In this document: positions 25,975 through 37,932 of the stretch, one piece after another
How the letters are laid out: each line of letters opens with the position of its first letter
Numbering within the stretch: the first letter of the stretch is position 1
Assembly: GCF_019112545.1 (NCBI RefSeq)
Contig: NW_025064895.1
Location: forward strand, 302,049-366,048
Source: Guyanagaster necrorhizus
Lineage: Eukaryota; Basidiomycota; Agaricomycetes; Agaricales; Physalacriaceae
Direction of reading: 5' to 3'
DNA length: 64,000 nt
Made by a program: the position numbers and the translations under genes
Notes under the pieces: model-generated
Told to the model about the DNA's origin: nothing
The model's input: the letters and a program-made list of their open reading frames with translations, nothing else
The model's database searches: none

Positions 25975-27003
25975 ATGACATTTGAACGGACAGAAAGTAA
26001 GCTGATCCTTCGTCACACAAAGGTGCACGATACCTTCACTACAGCTTCTAACGTACACCGAGGCTTCTTTTCCAGGGCCCAACAGTTGAGATTCTTTGGT
26101 ATGGAGCAACTATTCTTTCATGGAAGTCTGGGTCCAAATCGAATCCAGCGCTTTCCGAGCGCATCTTCGTATCATCGAAATCACCTCTCGACGGCTCAGA
26201 GCCCGTCAGAGGCGGTATTCCACTCGTCTTCCCTTGCTTCGCGTATCCAACCCATCCCGACCATCAGAAACTTGGTATACACGGATTCGCCCGGAACGAA
26301 TACTGGAAATGGGATGGGAATATCACTGACAACGATTATGAGATATCCGTCAAACTCGGTAGACACTTATTTTCCACTTGAGAGCTCTGTTCTCCCTGAC
26401 ATTGGGTCGTGCAGCCCTCGATCCTGTCCCCAGCATCTGGGCCGTCTACGACAAGTCCTTCCATCTCGACTACGTTGTCACGCTTTCCGAATACACCCTC
26501 AAGACCGACTTGCACGTCACTAACACATCTGCCGCACCGTTTGAATTCCAGGCGCTTTTCCACACCTATCACGTTTGTCCTACGAAAGACGTGCGAATCA
26601 AACCGCTCAAGGGTCTAACCTATTACGATAAGACTGAGCTCATAGATGGCAAGCCGACAAAGAGGATCGAGGACAGGGACACAGTCGACGTAACCAGCTG
26701 GACTGACTCTGTCTATGAGAGCACTTCCGGGACATATGAAATCAGATGGCCGGGCGGCGGCGTCGATGTCACTACCAGTAACATGGACGACCTTGTCATA
26801 TGGAACCCTCAAGCAATCGCTGGTCGGAAAATTGCTGCAATGGAGGAAGGCGGGTGGTAGGTGTCGTATTACAAATTGATCGTCAAGGCCTGAGTCTTTG
26901 CAGGGACAACTTCGTTTGTGTAGAACCAGGTCTTGCGCTGGCATTTGAAACTCTTCAACCAGGGAAAAGCTGGGTTGGGAAACAAGAAATTACCGTAAGA
27001 TGA
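25975..27003 (+). CDS. Glucose-6-phosphate 1-epimerase (aldose-epimerase fold)
   Basis: Interconverts the alpha and beta anomers of glucose 6-phosphate (YMR099C family, galactose-mutarotase fold), feeding glycolysis and the oxidative pentose-phosphate path in the cytosol. Seen in order: GPTVEILWYGATILSW, RGGIPLVFPCF, the catalytic-region LGIHGFARN, NTSAAPFEFQALFHTY, the segment WNPQAIAGRKIAAMEE, and DNFVCVEPG, which contains the family's catalytic Glu. Introns are inferred after HTK (donor at about 26021), near the block GFARNEYWKWDGN, and after EEGGW (donor at 26859). The start is the Met at 25975; an upstream open stretch lacks an ATG in frame. Length of roughly 300 residues is normal. Confidence 0.85.
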
Positions 27004-27074
27004 GGCCCTTTGAAGAGAAGGGAATTTGCTTACAATTCAATGGCACTTGCAAGAAAGGAAATGAGATCATAAAG

Positions 27075-29248
27075 CTAAGCTACCAATGCTATTTCCAACC
27101 AAGCCTTCGTCTGCTCTGGTGTTAAGTCGACGATGAGATGACAGGCTTCACTGTGACTTGCTTCACAATGGCTTGCTAAATCGTGGAGGGATACGTCAAG
27201 ATCGAACACTGCCTGATCTCTGAAGTCGCAATTAGTGTCTGACGATGTGATTGAAAGGAAAACACAGGTAACGCACTCTTGGCAGAGACGACAAACCATT
27301 ACCTCGTTCATCTGGAATATGGCATGAATGTGATGGGTTTTGAAACGCAAGGTACCATAAACTATCCGGAATGTATTGAGCTTGAGAAGGAAGAAGAGTA
27401 AATATAGATTACCAGTAGCATCATCCGAAAAGTCAACTTGATATTGCGCAGGAAGTAGCGGTACAGTTTCACTTGTTTCAAACTCTGGGTACTGAAGCTC
27501 GGGTATAGGGATACTATCGTCACCCATAGGCATGTCTTCCTGTACGGAGGCATCACCCAAGGGGGACAGGGTAAGTGGGGGAAGCGACAGCGCCACTGGC
27601 GAAATCCTCGCAGAAGGCGACGGTGCTGCCAGTGACACTCTTGGTGGAGGAGATGGCGCGGCCGGAAATATCCTTGGGGAAGGAGATGGCGCGATGAAAG
27701 ATTTCCTCTGAGGCGACGGTGCGGTAGTGGGGACAGATACGTCACCGTCATCACTGAGAGTTAAATCGATGACAACGGCCGGTGGTTTCTCGGGTTCCGG
27801 GACCGTCCTCTCTACTGGACACTGGTTAGTAACCACCCTGGATGCAGATGCAGATTCCTGGAAAGAAGTCAGTTAACCGGAACACCAGATACGTATTCGC
27901 ACGCTTACCTTGCTTGGACTAGCGACGGAAGAGGGACGACGCGAAGTCTTGACAACTTTTGGGAGTCGAGAGCGAGCCTCACCCCGCACTGGCATCCTGG
28001 CCAATGACGATGAAGCTGAGGACGTTTTTAGATGCGTCGAAGCTTCGGAGACAAGCGATTGCACACGTTTTCTTTTCTGTGTCGCTGAAGACACAGGAGA
28101 TTTGGAGATGAGACGTCCACGCTGCGGCCCGCTTGAAGATAGTGCGGCCGGACGGGAGGGACCAGCTTTAGCAATTTTGGGCCGGAGTGAGCCACCTATA
28201 ATCTGGCGCTGAGACTCGGGTAGAGCCTTGGTTAAAGGCGAAGACATGCCTGGTTGATGGGAAGCAGGGACAAAAGGCCTCAGACTCGACGAAGACGACG
28301 CGTTGGTTCTCGACTTTTGCGGCGAGACAGATCTATTGATCTTTGTCCTGAGATCAATGTAGGGAGGTTCGGCATTTGGAGTGGGCGGAGGTACTGGTAG
28401 AGCAGTGGGAATGGATGATGTGAAGGACATAGGTGAGTCTGTGACCAGAGGAGGAGATTTGGTGAGAGGCATAGTCGAAAGAGTACGATACATCGGAGAG
28501 ATACTTGTATCCTGGCCATGGGGCATGGGAGACTCGGTGACGAAGATAGGGAGCATGGGACCCGACTCGCCATCAGCATCGGGAGAGTTAAAGCTTGCCA
28601 CCCAATTATTCAGTGCCGGCGAAGGGTGGGAGGCCGTACCTATCGATACACGTCGCGTTTCTCTCAAAACGCTCTGCACCATAGCAGGGCCAACTGAAGG
28701 AGGAGCCTGAGGAACAGAGATGGCTGGTTGTCTCTGAACTCTTTCTGCTTGAAAAGGCCTTCCTGTGACTTTGTTCTTTTCATCTGCTTTTATTTGTTCA
28801 GTGAGGATATTATTCTCTGTATCTAGGAAATATGAGTATGTATGTGAATAAACTTGAATGAAAAAAGAAAATACATACCCGACTGTCTCCTCTTCTCTAT
28901 GACTTGGAAACTTATCCAGCCCCGCTTCCCGGTCGTAGCCCAAAGAACAAGGTTTGGATACCTTGGATGTCGAAGGAAATCTGAACTTTTCCTTTTCTGT
29001 GGTCCATTCCAGCGCTCCCATTTCGTTGTGAAGCCGTACAGGACATGGTGTTTAGATGTTTTGTCAACATAGATGTCTCCTGGACTACCCAGGCCGATGG
29101 GAGGGGGACCGAAAGCGCAGAACTCGATATATCTATCACGCGTTCCTGAGATGACTTTGTCGAATGCCATGCCAGAGATATGCTCGATGCCTCCAGTTGT
29201 TAACCTGGAGCCCGCCGCACTCAGGCTCGAGGACGCGCCAGAAGCCAT
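27075..29248 (-). CDS. Unnamed basidiomycete protein with SIM, Pro-Ser repeats and zinc finger
   Basis: Function unknown. The N-terminal 110 residues form a compact module (FCAFGPPPIGLGSPGDIYVD, HHVLYGF, WERWNGP, YPNLVLWA) that I recall from basidiomycete proteins of unknown role. A long disordered Ser/Pro/Arg-rich region follows, with many SP sites (SPPLVTDSP, SVSPQKSR) suggesting CDK/MAPK phosphorylation. Next come VVIDLTLSDDGD, a textbook SUMO-interacting motif with an acidic tail, and five APSP-type repeats. Near the C-terminus a C-x2-C (VCRLC) and an H-x4-H (SHCEASH) are brought together by splicing out an intron of about 60 bases, giving a C2H2-like finger. Introns are inferred near 28880, 27910, 27420 and 27280. 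A nuclear, SUMO-linked role is inference only. Confidence 0.6.
27561..27722 (-). repeat. Five degenerate 11-residue Pro-Ser repeats (period about 33 bp)
   Basis: Within the SIM protein, units such as APSPSPRIFPA, APSPPPRVSLA and APSPSARISPV follow each other directly; the first (APSPQRKSFI) is one residue short and the last (ALSLPPLTLSP) has drifted. The pattern is visible in both protein and DNA. Confidence 0.75.
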
Positions 29249-30120
29249 TGCTATATTCTGTGCCGTGTGTCGTAGACACGTGTTATGGATGGATCGGTTA
29301 GATAGATGTCATGAAGCAAAGGCAGAGGGGACGTAGAGGAAGGTCGTCTTTCAGTAAAAGACAAAGAGTCACGGTTTAGCGGGGCTGGCCTGTTTACCTG
29401 TTAAGCGTGGACCGTTGTGACAAAAGCCATCAAAATGGAATCGTGGGAATTCCATCCAGAACCTGCGTGTACAAAGAAAAATAACGACACCCCTGTAAAA
29501 ATCACAACCCTCTCCGAAAGCTTACTCTTTCGTTCTACCTATATTATATATTCTCTACACACTAACCACATGAATAAAGCGCGAGACCTTACGGCAGATC
29601 ATGAGTATATAAACGTTATTCTTGGCTTGACCTGAATTTTAAGTTAATTGCAAAGGAAAGGGCCATGAAAGAAAGCACTGACCATCTAATTAATCTCACA
29701 GGATTGTGCTTTAAATGTTCTGGATCGCTGATTCGTACTGAAGTCACGGTACTGTCGTAGAAATGTGTCGTCCGACATCGTCATTGGTATATATATATAC
29801 ATATTGTGCAACAAGTAGCTTCAACATTATGTGATATTCTAGTAGTCGAAAGCTTGGAGAGCCTGTCAGTCGCTCTACTAGATAATCGCGACAGATCAGC
29901 TGAGTTACTTTTGGTGGAGAAGGTTCTCGAGCTTCATAGACGACAAAAAAAGTATCACATTCTTTTCCTGGGTTTATTAAGTAAATTTATCTCCGGCCAA
30001 ACAATGACGATCTTTCAAAAAATTATCCGCACTGTATGTGTGTGTGGTGGCATCGAACGCATTTTATACGAAAACGTCGGCTTCCTTCAACCGAGACCCG
30101 GCATTATGTAATAGTTGGTC
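29249..30120. other. Intergenic region
   Basis: About 870 bases without a supported gene. A (TA)n tract occupies 29788-29799. It lies between the start of the SIM-protein gene and the 3' end of the arrestin-like gene. Confidence 0.4.
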
Positions 30121-31579
30121 TCATGTCTCATTGGGCACGTCGATCCAAGAATCCGTTGTAAGTAGTATAGGAACGTGCCCTCGGGCGGGGAGGAAAGGTG
30201 AATTTGATGGAGGTTCCAGCGAAAAGAGGATGTAATCCTACACGTTCATAGCATGATCGACTGAAGCATCAAAACAAAATCGAAACTACCTTGACTGAGA
30301 CGCCAGAGGCCGTAAAGCCCCCTACTTTGACGGTGGGTTTACATTTGACTTCACCTCCCCAATCAATGCTTTTTTCTTCGTCGTGATCACAATGGGACGG
30401 CGGAGGAGGGATGGGCCGCATAGCCCCTACTCCGATTTGTTGATTTTGCCATGACTTTCGACCCTGGATTTTGACGACGACTTGTCGGTGCATAGTGACA
30501 GAAATTGAAGTTTCGTATTCGGTGGATCGTTGGGGAAAGAGCATCAAGAGGGAGAAAAGCGGACCACTGAGTTGGATGTGGAAAGGGATCACATCAGAGA
30601 AAGAAAATGCCTGGACAGATGGTACGAAGAACTATGGCAATGACCATGATGAGCATAAAGTGAGTAGATGGGAAGTTTTCCTCACATTACATTGAATGGG
30701 GAGAACGTTATAATTGCCCTTGGCTTTAACGGTGACCATGACCTGGTACCATTCTTCAGGGCAAGACTTGATGCTGGAAAGTAGGGGGACATATAAGGGA
30801 GGTCGCTCAGGTCGCGTTCTGGGGTAGTAAGTTATAGGTACACGCATACTGAGAGATGCATAAGACATAGACTAGTACGTGTAAACTTGCGACTTACCTT
30901 GATACCTTTTCAAACCCAAGCATTATTGGACGACGTACAGCGGTGGTGGAAGCAATGAGTGTATAGATCGAGGTTACTACCGAGCCGGGAATAGCAGTGA
31001 AGGCAGTCTGGAAGGTGGGTGGCAATGGGTAGCTGCTTCCACCATCCTCAAATGCCAGCGGGAGGCAGAAGGAGAACGGCAGGGAACTCGGGCATGACTC
31101 GATCTCCGTTCGGGAGCAATTCCACAGGATATATGTTTCACTGACGGTCGTAACTGTCCTTGAACCACACTCAGAACTCATGAAATGTAGGCGTCCTTCA
31201 AGCTTTGGAGAAAAGGTGTCAGAACAGGAGGGATAGAGCCAGAGAAAGCTGAATAGAAAGAGAAAATGATAAAACACTTTACTTGTATTTTGACCTCGAA
31301 TATGTCCTCTGATGAGCTGAGAAGTATGGCTCCGGTGATGTTAGCCATTCGGCCATATACTGGAGATGAGATACCATCCTCTTGTTGTGTTAGTAGGACG
31401 GTAAGACTTCCACGATTCCTGATGAAACTACCGTCTGAAATGCGCCCTGCCCGGTGAGGTGTATGCTCGATAGACCTTTCCCCATCTGTTGGGTCTATAC
31501 AATAATGGGGAGGAGGGGTATTCGTGCTGTAGTTCGGAGGGGAAGCTGAGATACGCGGAACATCTGAGGGGGGTGACAT
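30121..31579 (-). CDS. Arrestin-like protein
   Basis: Alpha-arrestin-type fold protein. It starts with a Pro/Ser-rich tail (MSPPSDVPRISASPPNY), then beta-strand-rich arrestin-like segments: SSPVYGRMANITGAILLSS, KLEGRLHFMSSECGSRTVTT, LPFSFCLPLAFEDGG, LPPTFQTAF and ITYYPRTRPERPP. The second half includes YQVMVTVKAKG and the paired strands SIDWGGEVKC and PTVKVGGFTASGVSVK. An intron after SVK (start at about 30290) leads to a last exon, DYILFSLEPPSNSPF, ending WIDVPNET at 30121. No PPxY ubiquitin-ligase motif was noticed, unlike yeast Art proteins. Such genes are multiplied in Agaricomycetes; client cargo is unknown. Confidence 0.65.
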
Positions 31580-32807
31580 CGGTATGTGGGAAAACCAAGT
31601 TAAAACTTCAAGTAACCGTAGTTCACTGTGAGTCACTCGGGCATTTTCAACAATCGATCAAAACATTCCCGAATGGTGACATGCTCGGAGAGCTTCGGAC
31701 TTACGGTCTCGTGGTCAACTGGAAATTTCCTAGTCTTGCACCAGGAATGACAAAGGATCCAGCAAGGCTGGCACTTGCCCGGCCTGAAGGAGTCCAAACA
31801 TGGTTTTAGGACCGGAGAAATATTATTCAGGTGCGGATAGGACTACTTACTGACATGTGGTTAATTTTGATTCGAGTCATCGTGACACAGAAAGAAATGG
31901 GGTCCTTTCAGGTCAAATCTGGCAAGGGCGCGCGAGTCTGAAATGGACTGTAAGCTGAAAGAACATTTAGGTATTATTTAACGTATCTCAGGATCTCAAG
32001 GGCTGTCCTGATAGGACGCGTGACACGAGCGAATAAATACGCGCGTTCAAAGGATATTTTTAATATCGAGAAGTTGTCGTTGACAAAAACTTGGTAATTT
32101 GCGCGGGTGGTGATTAACCCAACACTGACTAAGTTAAAAGAGAACGAGCCGACAGAGATGTTGAAGGGTTGGCACTTTTATTAGCATATTCGAATGAATA
32201 ATAAACACCAAGGAAGTGTGTTCGACTTTGTTTACTGGTACAACTTTGAAGAGCGGCGAATTGTGCTAAACGTTGGATGTTAGCATGTATTATTTAGGAG
32301 AAGAAGGTAACTAAACGTACGTCATTAAAGTTAAGATTGACGAGTTTCGCATCAACGACGGCGTTGCACGGTCCGACCTTCTGGACGCCGAAGCTGCAGC
32401 TCTTGATATATTTTACACAGTGAATGCTTATTATATCAAAAAGAACTGGAGCTCGAGAGGGACACTTTGAACCTGTAAGCGAACGAAAGAACGTTTAACT
32501 TCCAGAGGTGAAGAAATACATGGCGGTAGAAAGTGCGGGGAAGTGCTGGTAAATTACGACGTCGACGACGCGCCCAGCTGCAACTCGTTGCGAATATAAG
32601 TTTATCATGCTTTTTTGAAAAGTGGGGTCCAAAATATACCTGAAGGCTGCTTGCCGTGGTTGTGGTAAACAGGAGGTTGCCGCACGTGCGACTCACCGTA
32701 ATTGCCGCGGCGGTACGTCTCATAGTACGACAAATTCAGGCCGTACACCACGATATCCGCTAATTATTCTTTGTCGTCCACGATTGTCTGATTTCTACTG
32801 TAATTCC
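31580..32807. other. Divergent intergenic region
   Basis: About 1.2 kb between the arrestin-like gene and the dynactin p24 gene. Several short open frames overlap here, one of them a 50-codon plus-strand frame around 32320-32469, but none has a start, splice pattern or family resemblance I can defend. Confidence 0.35.
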
Positions 32808-33801
32808 ATGGCGAACATTGGCAGCGTCTTTCTTGGTGATTCGAAGAGGATTCGTGTACTGTCGTCCTCTAGTACTCCGCCATCATCACCGCCTTTGTCA
32901 GGTTCCTCGATGTCGGCCATTCTGGCCGGAATATCATCCCCTACGCAGTCGCCGCCACCTGTGGCCACGTCACCCAAGTCCTCACCTGCAGCTAAGGAGC
33001 CTCGTATTGATCCAGAACTTTCGCTAGAGTTGCGCCTACGATGGCTGGAAGCAATCGTGTTTGGGGTGAAGCACGACCGAAAGGGCAAGGAGAAGGAGAG
33101 GGTACACGGTGACCAGACGCTCATCCGAGCCGCAGAGACCCTGCAGCACACACTGGACACCATTGTCGAGAACAACGATGGGCTCAAACGATTCATGAGC
33201 CGCTGTATGTTCCTTTTTACTACATGATTCTTGAGGCTCATTTGTCGTCAACAGATGAACAACATGCCCATCTCCTGACGCCTTCCTTCGCGCTTGCTGG
33301 ACTACTTCCAGACGCACCGCCATATCAGAATATGTCACAAGAAGAACTGGATGCCTTTGTCGGAGAAATGGAAAATGATATACGTTCCGCCGACCGTGAT
33401 ATGCAGGAGATCGACGCGTTGCAGAAGAAGGGAGTTACAGGTGCAGGAAAGCTGGCAGGTATATTTCTCTAACACGACTAACACGACTATACTCGTATCC
33501 TCATATTGTGTCCCAAGACTACGAGCAGCTGCAACCCCGCCTTGACGCTCTTCGCAAGTCTTATGACGAGAACATCGAGCGTGCCGCACGACTTGAAAGG
33601 CGTATTGCTGCTATACTGGAACGACATTCTACTCAGGCATGTCTTGACTTCCCTTTGTCTTCCACAAAATCTTACTGCCGGCAGGTTGACGCACTGTCGG
33701 AGCTGTTTGTGGCGTGGGACGACACTCTCACTGACGCCGAACACAAGATCACTAAGTTAGAGCGAGAACGTGCCGAGCGAAGGCGGATGGGCCTCCAGTA
33801 G
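32808..33801 (+). CDS. Dynactin p24 subunit (DCTN3-like)
   Basis: Small coiled-coil protein resembling dynactin subunit 3 (p24), part of the shoulder/arm complex that links dynein to cargo and, in fungi, supports nuclear migration. After a Ser/Pro-rich N-terminus come LELRLRWLEAIVFGVK (compare the family's LE-x-W-x-YG start), helical heptad-rich segments and the closing LFVAWDDTLTDAEHKITKLE, equivalent to the family's FVQWDELL end. Introns: 33208-33255 and 33459-33520 (approximate borders), plus a possible GC-AG intron at 33637-33684 between STQ and VDALSEL. That last one is open and in frame, so it could also be coding. Similarity is moderate; any short coiled-coil protein could mimic parts of it. 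Confidence 0.6.
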
Positions 33802-34134
33802 CTTTGTTGCATATTACAGCTTATTTACACAAATACAAAACTCAGCAAGGAAGGAAGATTCAATGACAAATAGACAAGAGGTAAAGATATACACAACGCT
33901 AGAAGCCACTTAGATTGGAAAGATTGAGGTGCTGGTTGTGGAACCTTATCGTCTGAAGTTATAGACAAGGGGTCTTTTTGATCATCAAGGAACATATATA
34001 TGTGCTCTTCGCTATTGCATATTGTTTCTTCGCCTCATCCCAGTGGTCCTACCTTGCAGAACAAGAACTGGCGCTGTAGGCTTCGAGCGATATCCGGAAC
34101 TAGGGAATCAAGAGGTAGAGGAGTATCAGTATCG
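33802..34134. other. Intergenic, 3' ends
   Basis: About 330 bases between the dynactin p24 gene and the decayed kinase. Nothing recognisable. Confidence 0.4.
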
Positions 34135-37100
34135 TCATGTTCTTCCTCGATACACGCTCGTAACGCAATCTAGAGACCATATTCTTAATATCGACCCGAA
34201 CAGAAGGAGAAGACTTACTAGGAGATCTTCTCCATTAAGAGACGACGGATATGAAACGCCATTTCTCACGTTAATATCCTTTATGATTCTTGTTTGGAGA
34301 CATAGGGCAGCTTTCGATAGCAAGGACATATCACAGTACAGTTGCTCGTCAAGTGCTGCCTCAAAATCCCAAATCCCGGCTGCCTCGCCTATTCCTCTTC
34401 CATAGCCAAAGATTCTAGGGAAGCTCGAAGGGCAAAGTGCTTGACTCTTTTGTGGAGATATCCGTAACCGAGAATCAAAAGAGGATAGATCCAAGTCACC
34501 CCTTGAAGCTGACTCGGCTGACGATATGGTAGACTCGTCATCCCTATATTTATTGTCAAACAGATCAGTAGCTGGAGACGATGCATCTGATTCTGGCTCA
34601 TAGTAGTCCAGATCCTCTAAAGAGGTTGCAGGACTTGCTACCGTCGGTGACGATACGGAATTTGATTCGAAGTTAGGATGGGACAATAGGGCCCGTGAGG
34701 ACACCGAAGCCCTGGATCCCGGCGATCCCAAGGATGTAGTCGAGCTAGGGGAGTCAGATACATCGAAATGGACACGTTTTTGACTACCAAGGTTGACCTT
34801 CTCCTGGATTCGTGCCAGAATATTTGGTGTTGGGTAAGCTGAGATGCTTAGAGGCTGCGAAAATGGCTGCAGATTTTGTCAGCACACGTTTCCAGCATGA
34901 AGGTGGCACTGCTACTGACTTAACTGAGAGTTGACATCACGTCGACCACGGTGTCGATATCTGGCCGCTCACTAAAATGATGACTCTAGCAGGACTCAAC
35001 GAGTTTCCACAGTTCATCAGATATCGCTTCAGACCCCGACGGCCGTTCAGGCCTCTTCCCCTCTGTCACCTTGAGGACTACAGAAGGGCCATGAAGAATA
35101 TCGTGAAATGGTGCGCGGCCCGTGTAAAGCTACAGTAGTGAAATTAGACTTTTTTAAAAAAAGCTAGCCTTAACACTTCACCTCCAAGCATACGCATCCA
35201 AGTGCGTATATGTCACTAGCAGGCATCAAGCGAAAGCGGTCAAGACCAAAGGACTGAGGAAAGTAGAGCTCGGGCGCCATCCACCGCACAGAGCCCCAGA
35301 TAGGCCAGTCCTTATGTATTCCATACAACTGGGCCCCAATATCAAAAAAGGCGATCCTGACCCGGAAGATTGCAAAAAAGAGACGTACCCGCTTATCAAC
35401 GTTAACTCCGCCGTTGTCCGCGAGATATTTCAGGACTGTCCCATTTCTCATCCATGGAGATACCAAGCAAAGAGCGGACGGAAATTCCTCCGCTACAGTT
35501 CCAAGAAACGGGACAATGCATGCATGCATGCCTCAAGCTTTGCCATGTCAAGGCTTCTTGACAAAACTTCTACAAGGAGGATGGGTTGAATGACTTTGTC
35601 AAGGGCGTTACAGGAGCGATTGAGCTTACCCGACAGATACTAGGAAGGTTAGGATCCCTTTGGAATATTCTCATACGCTTGAGAGCTACGGTTTTCCCGT
35701 TGTAAGATGCTCTAAAAACATCACCAAACCCTCCACCGAATGTTGCATGCGCATCAGATATTTTGAGACCTTCAATGAAAAGCTTGGAAGGAAGCTTGTA
35801 ACACGTCGATGAGAGGTTTACGAGAAGCCGACAAGCTTTAAGCCCTTCAGCAAGGTCACCGAGGAGAAAGACCTCTGTCGAGCATCTGGGTACAAGATTT
35901 TATTGATTCTCACAGCCGAGTTTGACTTACATCTTGAACAACATTTAAGAAATTTTGTGCATTGTCGTCCAGAAGCCCTAGAACCTCCTCTCTGTCAGAG
36001 TCGGATTGAGATACGCAATGCAGTAGAGCCGCAATGTCCTCTTCATCGGCTTGAAGTGCTTCTCTTATCCGTGGGTCATCGCTAAGACCAAGCACAGATG
36101 CAATCTGTGGTAATTGATGAATGAGTATTAGTTTATGAAAGAAAATGATTGATTGGATAGGAAACACCTGTATCAAGCTTCCTCTATAGACCCTTCTTAC
36201 AAGCGACGTGACCGCATTAAAAGACTTCAAAGCATCGGAATGGTCCTTTAATGTATCCAGGATGCTGAAACACGTCAGTTGAAAAGAAAATACTGTCAGT
36301 GAGCCTCTTACCTTTTCGTCATTGGGGTGTTCACTGGCGTCACTTCCATCAACAGAAGTGTCATTAGATTCTAATCAACAGCGTCAGCGTCTTCAGCAGG
36401 TAGTCGAAGAACGTCCACGAACGTGATATATTGGTTTATTTGATGTGAGAGGTTCAAGACTTTCTTCGTTTATTGATAGTGAGTCGCCGACCGTTTCAAG
36501 TAGTGCACTGCTTGCGTCCTTAACGTTCAAGTAGATGTCTTGGGGCTCAACTTTTGGCGAGGACTTCAAGTCGGTATAATTTGCATCGGAATAAGCAGAG
36601 GCGGACCGGGGAAAAGGGAGAGGTCTTTTGGATGCCTGACCCGCCGGTGACCCCGTCCCATCTGAACCAAAATGTACGTATGGCAAGAATGAGACCTTCC
36701 CTGACAGATACGTTATTGGCGCCGAATTAAAGACGCTTACGCTCTCCGAATATGAAGGGGGTTGGTCTTGACTTCCACTTTCGTCAAGCTGAAAAGAATA
36801 CTTAATTGAACGAATGGCCTTTGAACATTATTGAATCTCACAGATGTAAGTGGGCTCAAGCTGGAGCTTGAAGATGGCAAATCACTGGATTCAACAAGAT
36901 TATTGCGAGCTGGAAGAATCGTGAACCGACTGTGACAGAGTAGATACAGATGGTATTGATCTGTCCTGCTTTTTCCGGGAGCTTTTTCGTTCGGCCACTA
37001 TCGGAACCATCTATTGAACGTCGAGTCGAGCCATTAGTACTTGAACCAGTGTTTGTCACCCAGGGGATAATGGCGAAAGCTGGCCTTGGCTTGCGGGTAA

Positions 37101-37484
37101 TATGTAAAAACCCCAGCAAACCAAGAAGGCCCTTCGACTTGTGCTTCGTTCGCGGCTCAAAGTTTCTAGGCCCGTGTGGGCGAGCATGATCACCTAGCGT
37201 GCTTGTGGGCCCTCACGCAAAGATAGAGTAATGAACACCGACGGTGCTGAATGAACAATCTCCTCTACTGATGTTTGTACGGGCTCCCGGTCCAAATCAT
37301 TGTCAGTGAGGCCTGGAATCGAGATGAAATAGCTAGCTCCAGTTAAATCTGTACCACTGTTCGCGTAATACGATGCCCATGCCTGAATGTAGGGGTCCGC
37401 ATAGATCCCGTTGGGATCGTATATACAGGTTGGTGCGATAACACGAGGCTAATTGCTATGTTCACTGACGGTGACCTTAGGCAT
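34135..37484 (-). pseudogene. Decayed TKL-type serine/threonine kinase
   Basis: Remains of a basidiomycete tyrosine-kinase-like kinase. Readable parts, 5' to 3': an opening MPKVTVSEHSN then DPNGIYADPYIQAWASYY; a Ser-rich section (LDESGSQDQPPSYSES); a helical regulatory segment (ASVLGLSDDPRIREALQADE); the P-loop GGGFGDVFRA with VALK; a helix-C block with Glu (KFCQEALTWQSLRH); SPWMRNGTVLKYL; then directly GSVRWMAPEL, SDIYALGCVCLEV and ERPDIDTV. Lesions: in-frame TAG at 37449-37451; TAG or frameshift at 37194-37196; a probable frame change near 36930; the whole catalytic loop and DFG segment missing between about 35400 and 35300; and TAG at 34986-34988 replacing the conserved Trp of the C-W motif. 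A Ser-rich C-terminal tail extends to 34135. It might be transcribed but cannot encode an active kinase. Confidence 0.65.
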
Positions 37485-37932
37485 GGGGGTCAGAAAGACG
37501 ACATGAAAGTTGGGGAAGAGTCAAACGCACTGCCCTGAGCCAATAGTACTAGTCCACGATGGTTTTCTGATGAGCCCGCGTCGCCGCGGATATAAATTAT
37601 GGAGGCACCTCTTACAATTCAATGTATTATATGCATAAGAGTCATCAACAAGTACTACTTTCAGCCAAGCGCTTCGTCCAAGTTACAGCGTAATTGCACT
37701 CTATTCAAATCCTATTCATTACTTAGCTTCTATTTCACCTCAATAGCCCATTCGACTGTACACTGCAAGGCTTCCTTGTTAGTACTTATGCCTAGGATGC
37801 GGAAACAGCCAGCTCAAAATGACAGGAAATCATATCGTACATATATATAAAATAAGAAGACAGATAACTCAAGCTACAGATATGAGAAGACGAAAATTTG
37901 ATACATCATCAGAGCCGTGGTCGAACAATTTA
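37485..37932. other. Intergenic region
   Basis: About 450 bases between the kinase pseudogene and the 3' end of the Bye1-like gene. A short AT-rich stretch (around 37840-37860) may hold the latter's polyadenylation region. No gene seen. Confidence 0.35.

Noticed and set aside
32320..32469. Overlapping open frames on both strands near 32.4 kb
   Set aside because: No ATG in context, no consistent splice sites and no family resemblance; several frames are equally open, which suggests chance.
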